From an uncultured Collinsella sp. (GTDB lineage Bacteria; Actinomycetota; Coriobacteriia; Coriobacteriales; Coriobacteriaceae): a stretch of 6,008 bases of DNA. Below, piece by piece: positions 1 to 6,008 of this stretch. The position numbers were made by a program, and so were the translations under genes. Under the pieces are notes generated by a model that was not told the DNA's origin, ran no database searches, and saw only the letters and a list, made by a program, of their open reading frames with translations. How positions within the stretch are numbered: position 1 is the first letter of the stretch; every line of letters starts with the position of its first letter. The stretch spans positions 1 through 6,008 of the forward strand of contig CAUBWQ010000066.1 in NCBI GenBank assembly GCA_958439775.1, in the 5' to 3' direction.

Positions 1-1161
<1,161 letters not shown>

Positions 1162-1196
1162 AGAAGTTGAGACGCTTAACTTCAGAGTCTCCTAAC

Positions 1197-1237
1197 CAAG
1201 GCGCCCGGCGAGCAGTTAATGCTCGCCGGGCGCCTTG
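1197..1237 (+). terminator. Hairpin after the glycoside hydrolase gene, probable terminator
   Basis: A perfect 18-bp inverted repeat has arms at 1197-1214 and 1220-1237 and a 5-nt loop, GTTAA. It begins 35 bases after the hydrolase stop codon. The stem is very GC-rich, but no T-tract follows (the next bases are CCGTCTGCGG), so it is not a textbook intrinsic terminator. Its position at the end of one transcription unit and just before a promoter-like site still makes termination, or 3'-end protection, the likeliest role. Confidence 0.7.
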
Positions 1238-1288
1238 CCGTCTGCGGATTTTGGGACATGTGGCCCGCTTTTTGAGCCTGCCTGTCGG

Positions 1289-1294
1289 TACACT
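1289..1294 (+). promoter_or_regulatory. Candidate -10 element (TACACT) for the signalling operon
   Basis: TACACT fits the TAnnnT pattern of a sigma-70-type -10 box. Counting 7 nt beyond it puts a start of transcription at about A1301, only 3 nt before ATG 1304. No convincing -35 hexamer lies at 16-18 nt spacing (bases around 1266-1271 read CGCTTT). It sits between the hairpin at 1197-1237 and the first gene of the operon, which is where a promoter is expected. This is a motif call only. Confidence 0.4.
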
Positions 1295-1303
1295 AAAAGC
1301 ACT

Positions 1304-3187
1304 ATGGGTACCCGCGCACGACATATTGGCAACGCGGCCGCCCGGACCGCGCCGGTTGCGGATCCCAGGGGCGGCAGGCTCTTCGCCATGCCGCGATTCC
1401 TTGTTGGCATAACACATCGGGTATACCGTCACCGCGTCTTTGCTATCGCCGGCGCCATCACCGCGATGTTCCTCATGTTTTTGGCAGTCTTGACGGCGCT
1501 GTTCGCCTTCGACCCCAAACTTTCTAACGCCGCGCCCGCCTATAGCGAGGTGTCCGAAGAGGTCGTGGATGCGCTCGTCCATTCGAGCTCTCTCCCGCTG
1601 CTTGTCGCCGCAATTGTATTTTCAATTTGGGGCGTATCGGTCTATCTGCGCTGTTTGGACTATGTGCTGCGCCGCCGCCTTGTTGCCATCGCCACCATCT
1701 GCGCCCTGTGGATGATCGAAGTCATTCTCAAGTACAAGTCGTTCACGCCGTTCTATGCCACCGTGCTGTGGTACCTGTACTATGTGCCCATGACGCTCAT
1801 TCCGCTGCTCTACCAATTGTGTGGTCTGCGCCTTGCGGGCCTGGAGCAACGCCGCCTGGGTCGCCGCTACTGCGCTGCGCTGTGGATTGTGGCCATCCTG
1901 CTTATCGGATTTGTGCTCACCAACGATTTTCACCAGCAGGTCTTCCGCTTTGACCGCACAAGCGACACCTGGAGCAACGACTACACGTACGGCTGGGGTT
2001 ATTTCGCCGTCCTCGTGTGGACGGCCTTTGACTTCGTGGCCTTTTTTATCCTGGTTGGTCGGTCCTCGTCCTTTCGCATCCAGCGATTCTCGGGCACGGC
2101 GGCGCTCGTACTGCTGGGTGGCGCATTCTTTGCCATCTCATATGCTCTGCGCGTGCCCTGGGCATGGAGGCTCAACTTCTCGCTTGTCTATTGCGTCTTG
2201 TGCGTGGTGGCGATGGAAATCTGTCTCGATTGCGGTGTCATTCCGTCGTATCACGACATCGCCGGCATTTTCGACACCTTGCCGCTTGACCTCAAAGTTC
2301 TAACGCGCGACCTGCAGGAAGTCTATGCCACGCCAGTGTCAAAGCCAATGCCGGTAGGCGTGCGCGAGGAGTTGCGGACCCAGGCGCACGGCCGCGCCCA
2401 TGCCTTTGCCGTGGCGTCCGATCCCGATGTGATGTACCGTGCCTTTCCACTGCTGGGCGGATCGGCCCTGCTTGCCCAAGACGTGTCGGATCTCAACGAG
2501 CTTAACCGTGAACTGGCACATCGTCGCATGGAGCTGCAGCGTCAAAACGAGCTGCTCGCCGCCGACTACGACCTTAAGACGCACCTGGCAGACCAAGAGG
2601 CCGAGACCTTGCTGGTCCAAGACGTGGACCAGGCGCTTGCCCGCGCGCTCGAAGGGATGTACGACCTGCTGAGCTCGCTACCGCCGTTGACCGATGAATC
2701 GTCTTCGCACGAGCGTTACCGCATGCTGCAGCGCGCCAAGATGCTCGTCGCCTATTGCAAGCGCAAGGGGTCGCTCACGTTGGCACAGCACGGGGAGAGC
2801 GGTTTTGATCGCGACCGCATTCAGCTCATTGCCAACGAGCTCGCAAGCGACCTGCGCACCATCGATATCGATTGCGCCTCGATTATCGCCATACGGCGCC
2901 CGATGCACGCCAGTACGGTAAGCGCCCTGTACGACTGCGTGTATGACTTTGCGTTTTTTGCCTACACCACCGACCATCCGGCGCTTATGTATCACTTGGG
3001 CGACCATGACCGATGCAGTGTCGAGCTGCGCGCCACGCTTTTTTCCAACGATGATGCAGATCTTTCGCAGACGCCTGCTGCGCAAGAGCTCGAAAGCGCT
3101 CTGCAAGGGCGTAACGTGGCATACCGCTTTGAGGGCGAGCCCGGCCAGCTGCGCATGATCGTCTTGATGCCGAGGGCGGGTGAGTGA
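1304..3187 (+). CDS. Multi-TM sensor protein with degenerate histidine-kinase-like C-terminus (pseudokinase)
   Basis: From ATG 1304 the product is 627 residues. About eight hydrophobic helices are visible, near residues 45-70, 97-117, 124-144, 151-175, 189-207, 232-252, 264-282 and 288-308. The block with WYLYYVPM (156-163) resembles the 7TM sensor region of some histidine kinases. A PAS-like stretch (about 316-395, starting IPSYHDIAGIFDTLP) and a coiled coil (about 395-440) follow. The tail aligns by eye with the dimerisation and ATPase domains of the kinase encoded next, but it has Asp442 in the phospho-acceptor His position, Tyr547 and Phe551 in place of the N-box Glu and Asn, and no glycine boxes. 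It should therefore neither bind ATP normally nor autophosphorylate. A role as membrane sensor or partner of the next kinase is inferred. The start is uncertain. ATG 1304 has no Shine-Dalgarno but lies just after a -10-like box. ATG 1388 (599 residues) has a weak AGG at 1376-1378, and the 28 codons between are rich in rarer Arg codons (CGA, CGG, AGG twice). Confidence 0.85.
   Translation: MGTRARHIGNAAARTAPVADPRGGRLFAMPRFLVGITHRVYRHRVFAIAGAITAMFLMFLAVLTALFAFDPKLSNAAPAYSEVSEEVVDALVHSSSLPLLVAAIVFSIWGVSVYLRCLDYVLRRRLVAIATICALWMIEVILKYKSFTPFYATVLWYLYYVPMTLIPLLYQLCGLRLAGLEQRRLGRRYCAALWIVAILLIGFVLTNDFHQQVFRFDRTSDTWSNDYTYGWGYFAVLVWTAFDFVAFFILVGRSSSFRIQRFSGTAALVLLGGAFFAISYALRVPWAWRLNFSLVYCVLCVVAMEICLDCGVIPSYHDIAGIFDTLPLDLKVLTRDLQEVYATPVSKPMPVGVREELRTQAHGRAHAFAVASDPDVMYRAFPLLGGSALLAQDVSDLNELNRELAHRRMELQRQNELLAADYDLKTHLADQEAETLLVQDVDQALARALEGMYDLLSSLPPLTDESSSHERYRMLQRAKMLVAYCKRKGSLTLAQHGESGFDRDRIQLIANELASDLRTIDIDCASIIAIRRPMHASTVSALYDCVYDFAFFAYTTDHPALMYHLGDHDRCSVELRATLFSNDDADLSQTPAAQELESALQGRNVAYRFEGEPGQLRMIVLMPRAGE
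3172..3180 (+). promoter_or_regulatory. Ribosome binding site for the sensor kinase
   Basis: GAGGGCGGG lies inside the end of the upstream gene. Its GAGGG core is 7 nt from GTG 3184, while its right end is 9 nt from the in-frame ATG 3190. Both starts are plausible and differ by two residues. GTG 3184 overlaps the upstream stop as GTGA, which favours translational coupling. Confidence 0.55.
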
Positions 3188-4683
3188 CGATGCAGATTTC
3201 GCTCATTCTTCCCCAAATCGTTGCGCTCGATGTTGTCTTTGCCCTGGCTGCGTGTCTGCAGACGATCCACGTCCCGCTCATCGCATCGCGCCGCTCGTCC
3301 TATAACCGTAAGGTGATTTGTGCCTACGAGGCGAGCCTTGTGCTTCACCTAATTATTTCGGCGCTCATCTTGTTCGCGTCGTCTGGCTCATATCTGGTGG
3401 CGCCGCTTGACGTTTGCGCCAGGGCAATGGGCGGAGCGTTGTGGCTCAATGCCGCGATCTTTGCCTGTGGCGTGGTGCTTATGGTGCACTATCGTCGCCC
3501 CGTCATGCTAGTCGGGCTGCTGCTTGTTGTCGCCGTTACACCGCCGGTGGTTTTTGCCATGGGCTCGGCGTGGACCGTTGTCCTTATCGCAGAGGGAGCG
3601 TTCTTCCTGTTCCGTTCCATCGCGGCGCTCTTGATGGACGTCCGTAACCGCCAGGAGGATATCACCGCATTCTCGACGATTGAAACCATCAACGTGATTC
3701 CCGTGGGCATCCTGTATTTAGACCCGAGGGGCCGTCCGCTGCTCATGAACCGCTGCATGCGCAAAAACCTGGTGGAACTTCATATGCCAACCGATCTGCG
3801 CGACATGAGCAGCACATGGAACGACCTGCGCAAACTTAGCATGCAAATGCCCGAAAGCAGCAGGAACCGTGTGCGGATTAATCTGGACCGCTTTGGTGAG
3901 GCGCGTGCGGTGGTCGAGGTCTCTCCCGCCGAGATTCGCCTATTTGTGTGCGATCGTGTTATGGTTTCGGGCCGTTCGTTCGAGCGCATTATCGGTCTTG
4001 ATGTGACAGAGTACGCGCATGCTCATGACCGCTTGGCGCAAGCCAACCACCTGCTTGAGCTTGCGGGTCAAGAGCTCCAGGCCCAGATCGAAGAAGTTAA
4101 AAAGGTCGCCGACAATGCTGCCTACCTACGTATGCGCGCCCGCGTTCACGATGTGATCGGGCAGCGCCTGTCCATTCTTCATCGCTATTTGGAGGAGGGG
4201 CGTCTGGACGATGAGTCGCTCGAGCAGATTGACCCGTTGCTGCGCTCAATCTCCGACGACTTGCGCAGTGGCGGTGCCAGCGAGCCTGCAGAGCAGCTGG
4301 GCGATATCGTCCATGCTTTTGGCCTGGTGAGTGTGCAGATCGATGTTGAGGGCGCGCTGCCCGAGGACGCGCGTGTCGCCGCCGCATTTTTGCAGATTAT
4401 CCGCGAGGCCTCGACCAATGCCACCAAGCATGCGCAGGCGCATCGGGTCCACGTGCGTCTGTGGCAGGAGGGGACGGATGCTGGCGCCGTCGCGCGCATG
4501 ACGATTTCTAACGACGGGTCCCCGGCCCCCGTATCGTATCGCGAGGGAACGGGTATCCCAGGTATGAGGCATGTCGCGCAAGATCTGGGTGGCAGCCTAG
4601 AGGTCCACGCCGCCCCACCCTTTACGCTTACGGTATCCATTCCGCTTACGCCCAACGCTGCTGTTCGGAGGAGAAGCTCATGA
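3184..4683 (+). CDS. Membrane sensor histidine kinase, HisKA_3/NarX-DegS type
   Basis: The product is 499 residues from GTG 3184 (497 from ATG 3190). Five hydrophobic segments (about 5-28, 48-68, 83-101, 107-125, 129-150) anchor the N-terminus. A PAS-like region (about 160-275, with INVIPVGILYLD) and a coiled coil (about 278-315) follow. The dimerisation helix carries VHDVIGQRL, with phospho-acceptor His322 encoded at 4147-4149; the pattern H-D-x-x-G-x-x-L is that of HisKA_3 kinases. The ATPase domain has an N-box, REASTNATKHA, with Glu408 and Asn412, a SNDG box (442-445) and the glycine-rich GTGIPGM (455-461), so it looks catalytically intact. It should sense a membrane or cytoplasmic signal, autophosphorylate, and phosphorylate the regulator encoded next. 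Its start overlaps the pseudokinase stop and its TGA overlaps the regulator ATG, so the three are probably co-translated. The short lengths between hydrophobic segments suggest no large extracellular sensor domain. The signal is unknown. Confidence 0.93.
   Translation: MTMQISLILPQIVALDVVFALAACLQTIHVPLIASRRSSYNRKVICAYEASLVLHLIISALILFASSGSYLVAPLDVCARAMGGALWLNAAIFACGVVLMVHYRRPVMLVGLLLVVAVTPPVVFAMGSAWTVVLIAEGAFFLFRSIAALLMDVRNRQEDITAFSTIETINVIPVGILYLDPRGRPLLMNRCMRKNLVELHMPTDLRDMSSTWNDLRKLSMQMPESSRNRVRINLDRFGEARAVVEVSPAEIRLFVCDRVMVSGRSFERIIGLDVTEYAHAHDRLAQANHLLELAGQELQAQIEEVKKVADNAAYLRMRARVHDVIGQRLSILHRYLEEGRLDDESLEQIDPLLRSISDDLRSGGASEPAEQLGDIVHAFGLVSVQIDVEGALPEDARVAAAFLQIIREASTNATKHAQAHRVHVRLWQEGTDAGAVARMTISNDGSPAPVSYREGTGIPGMRHVAQDLGGSLEVHAAPPFTLTVSIPLTPNAAVRRRSS
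4667..4673 (+). promoter_or_regulatory. Strong ribosome binding site for the response regulator
   Basis: GGAGGAG, inside the last codons of the kinase gene, stands 6 nt before ATG 4680. It is the best Shine-Dalgarno in the operon and fixes the regulator start; it may allow higher synthesis of the regulator than of the two membrane proteins. Confidence 0.8.
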
Positions 4684-5300
4684 TTCGCGTCCTTATAGTC
4701 GAAGACCAGGCCATTCTGCGCGAGAGCCTGGCGCGCTCCGTTGGCGATCAGCCCGATATGACCGTTGTTTCCGCCATCGCCGATGCCTCCGAGGCCTTGG
4801 GTGTCGCGCTCAAGGAGCGCCCGGACATGATACTGATGGACGTCTGCACCGAGCATGATTCCAACGGCATCGTGGCGGCGGCGCGCATCAAGGAGCAACT
4901 GCCCGAGTGCCGCATCATTATCATGACCGGCATGCCCGAGATCACCTTTGTCGATCAGGCCCGCGAGGCGGGCGTCGATAGCTTTGTGTACAAGAACGTC
5001 GGTATCGACGAGCTGTTCGCCGTGATGCGCTCAACGCTGGCGGGCTATTGCACGTTTCCCAAGCCGCCCGAGAGCATTTTCTCGGGCACGGCGGCCCTCG
5101 ACGATGTCGAGCTGTCGATCCTGCGCCTTGCCTGCGAGGGCAAAAGCCGTCGCGAGATCGCGGCCGAGCTGTTTATGAGCGAGGGCACCATCAAGCGTCG
5201 CATCTCGGAGATCCTGAGCAAGACCGGCTACGACAACATCATGCGTCTTGCCGTGCACGCGGTAACGGAGGGCAGCATCGTTCCCAATATGGAGCGCTAG
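4680..5300 (+). CDS. NarL/LuxR-family response regulator
   Basis: The product is 206 residues, a usual length for this family. The receiver domain (about 3-120) has the acidic pair Glu8-Asp9, phospho-acceptor Asp54 (codon 4839-4841, in ILMDV), the switch Thr83 in IMTGM and the conserved Lys105 in VYKN. The C-terminal LuxR-type helix-turn-helix spans about 137-200, with LACEGKSRREIAAELFMSE and the recognition helix region GTIKRRISEILSKTG. It should be phosphorylated by the HisKA_3 kinase encoded immediately upstream, overlapping by ATGA, and bind DNA as a dimer to control transcription. The loop after Asp54 is unusual: CTEHDSNG replaces the common xMPxxDG, lacking the Pro and being one residue longer. 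The gene ends at TAG 5298-5300, inside a 14-bp palindrome. Target genes are not evident; autoregulation of the operon is possible but unproven. Confidence 0.95.
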   Translation: MIRVLIVEDQAILRESLARSVGDQPDMTVVSAIADASEALGVALKERPDMILMDVCTEHDSNGIVAAARIKEQLPECRIIIMTGMPEITFVDQAREAGVDSFVYKNVGIDELFAVMRSTLAGYCTFPKPPESIFSGTAALDDVELSILRLACEGKSRREIAAELFMSEGTIKRRISEILSKTGYDNIMRLAVHAVTEGSIVPNMER

Positions 5301-5305
5301 CGCTC
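5292..5305. repeat. 14-bp perfect palindrome at the regulator stop codon
   Basis: GAGCGCTAGCGCTC is its own reverse complement and is centred on the TAG stop of the response regulator gene. It could be a binding site for a dimeric protein, or a short foldback at the mRNA end. A GC-rich palindrome of this length could also occur by chance, and no second copy was noticed upstream of the operon. Confidence 0.35.
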
Positions 5306-5320
5306 GTTACGCATCGGCAT

Positions 5321-5361
5321 AAAAACGGCGGGGCCGCAGGATTAACTCCTGCGGCCCCGTC
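5321..5361. terminator. Hairpin terminator between convergent genes
   Basis: Arms at 5329-5341 and 5347-5359 pair perfectly (13 bp) around the 5-nt loop TTAAC, and can extend outward by a G-T and a G-C pair (5328/5360, 5327/5361). On the plus strand the hairpin follows the response regulator stop by about 28 nt but has no T-tract after it. On the minus strand it follows the stop of the 5410-6008 gene and is trailed by TTTTT (plus-strand A5321-5325), a proper intrinsic terminator. It probably serves both genes, more efficiently for the minus strand. Confidence 0.85.
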
Positions 5362-5409
5362 TGGTGTGCGCGGATGTGTCCGCCAATCCGCGGCTGATGT
5401 TACATGCCG

Positions 5410-6008
5410 CTACGCGATGGTTGCGCTGTAGGAGGCGACGTCCTCGTAGGAATCGGTCAGATAGGCGTCGATGCCGATGGTCGTGTTGACCAGGTCGTCA
5501 AGGCTGCCAAGCTCGCCGTTCGAGAACGTGAATTCCTCGGTGGCGTTGGTGCCGGGCATCAGGTGAGCCGAGAACCAGGGGTCCTTCATGGTGCCGTTGA
5601 CATTGGTCTTGCCGGAGGGAGCGTAGAAGGTCAGGTCCTTGTCGCTCTTGTTGGTGATGTTAACGACAAAGCCGATGTCGCCCCAGTCGTCCTTGAACTT
5701 CTCGGTGATGGTGATGGTGCACAGGTCGTCATCGGCGACGGTGACGGCGGGGGAGATTTCGACGCTCTGGACATCGTCGTCTTCGACGGCCTCATCGATC
5801 TCCTCTTCCTTCTCGGCGTTCTCGCGATCCTTCTTTACCGTACCGGACAGATCCTTGTCGGACTTCGTAAAGATAAGCTTGTCGCCTTCCACCTCGAGGA
5901 CGAGCTTGTCGTCCTTGAGCTTCAGGTCGTGCGACTCATCTTCGGCGGTAATCGTTACGGTGGTGGCGTCCTTGGCCTCCCATTTCAGGTCGGCGACCTC
6001 AAGGAACA
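5410..6008 (-). CDS. Acidic hypothetical protein, probably extracytoplasmic (N-terminus outside window)
   Basis: The frame is open from the right edge to TAG at 5410-5412, giving the last 198 residues. A GTG at 5890-5892 lies inside the open frame and is not needed as a start. I do not recognise a named family. In order, the visible part has a beta-rich segment (about 1-58 of the visible part, with alternating charged and hydrophobic residues such as KLVLEVEGDKLIFT), a strongly acidic linker (about 59-79, including EKEEEIDEAVEDDD), and a beta-rich C-terminal domain (about 80-198). That domain's GFVVNITNKSDKDLTF and later PGTNATEEFTF recall the Ig-like fold of DUF4352/DUF5067-type bacterial surface lipoproteins. 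This resemblance is by eye and weak. The motif KSDKDL occurs twice (codons 5848-5865 and 5632-5649). A signal peptide or lipobox would lie upstream and cannot be seen. It is convergent with the signalling operon and shares its terminator region, with no other visible link. Confidence 0.85.
   Translation of the reverse strand, partial: FLEVADLKWEAKDATTVTITAEDESHDLKLKDDKLVLEVEGDKLIFTKSDKDLSGTVKKDRENAEKEEEIDEAVEDDDVQSVEISPAVTVADDDLCTITITEKFKDDWGDIGFVVNITNKSDKDLTFYAPSGKTNVNGTMKDPWFSAHLMPGTNATEEFTFSNGELGSLDDLVNTTIGIDAYLTDSYEDVASYSATIA

Noticed and set aside
1164..1191. Small inverted repeats AAGTT/AACTT and GAGAC/GTCTC just after the hydrolase stop
   Set aside because: Each stem is only 5 bp and the two are mutually interlocked, well within chance; the adjacent 18-bp hairpin is the credible structure.
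1272..1294. TTGAGC (1272-1277) as a -35 box for TACACT
   Set aside because: The spacer is only 11 nt, too short for a sigma-70-type promoter.
1235..1303. Upstream extension of the pseudokinase gene to TTG 1235
   Set aside because: The start would lie within the right arm of the terminator-like hairpin and upstream of the candidate -10 box, with no Shine-Dalgarno. The frame is probably open by chance.
2678..3106. 142-codon minus-strand open frame inside the pseudokinase gene
   Set aside because: It is fully antisense to a coding region with consistent codon bias, and has no domain features or start signal.
4185..4898. 237-codon minus-strand open frame opposite the kinase and regulator genes
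   Set aside because: It runs antisense across the junction of two clearly identified genes, its translation is rich in Arg, Ser and Ala with no domain pattern, and long antisense frames are expected in GC-rich coding DNA.

Overview
The window is GC-rich, with G/C-biased third codon positions. Gene content and protein style (6-phospho-beta-glucosidase, multi-TM sensor proteins with LuxR-type regulators, acidic Ig-like extracellular proteins) suggest a gut actinobacterium of the class Coriobacteriia, most likely Collinsella or a close relative. This assignment is recognition by eye, not a database match.

Layout: (1) 1-1161, + strand: the 3' four-fifths of a family 1 glycoside hydrolase, a 6-phospho-beta-glucosidase whose start lies upstream of the window. 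(2) 1162-1303: a short intergenic region with a perfect 18-bp hairpin, probably the terminator of the hydrolase gene, then a -10-like hexamer just ahead of the next start codon. (3) 1304-5300, + strand: a tightly coupled three-gene signalling operon. Its genes are a multi-TM protein with a degenerate histidine-kinase-like C-terminus, a second multi-TM protein that is an intact HisKA_3/HATPase sensor kinase, and a NarL/LuxR-family response regulator. Both junctions are 4-base start/stop overlaps (GTGA and ATGA). (4) 5301-5409: a hairpin between convergent genes, with a T-tract on the minus strand. (5) 5410-6008, - strand: the C-terminal part of an acidic, probably extracytoplasmic protein of unknown function that runs off the right edge.

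How it may work: the kinase should autophosphorylate on His322 and pass the phosphate to Asp54 of the regulator, which would then bind DNA through its C-terminal helix-turn-helix. The first gene product has the same overall plan as the kinase (membrane domain, PAS-like region, coiled coil, kinase-like tail) but lacks the phospho-acceptor His and the ATP-binding motifs. It is best read as a pseudokinase sensor or partner. This pairing of a catalytically dead and a live membrane kinase in front of one regulator is the most interesting feature here. The ligand and target genes cannot be read from the sequence, and nothing ties the operon to the neighbouring hydrolase beyond position. No mobile elements, tRNAs, rRNAs or CRISPR arrays were seen.
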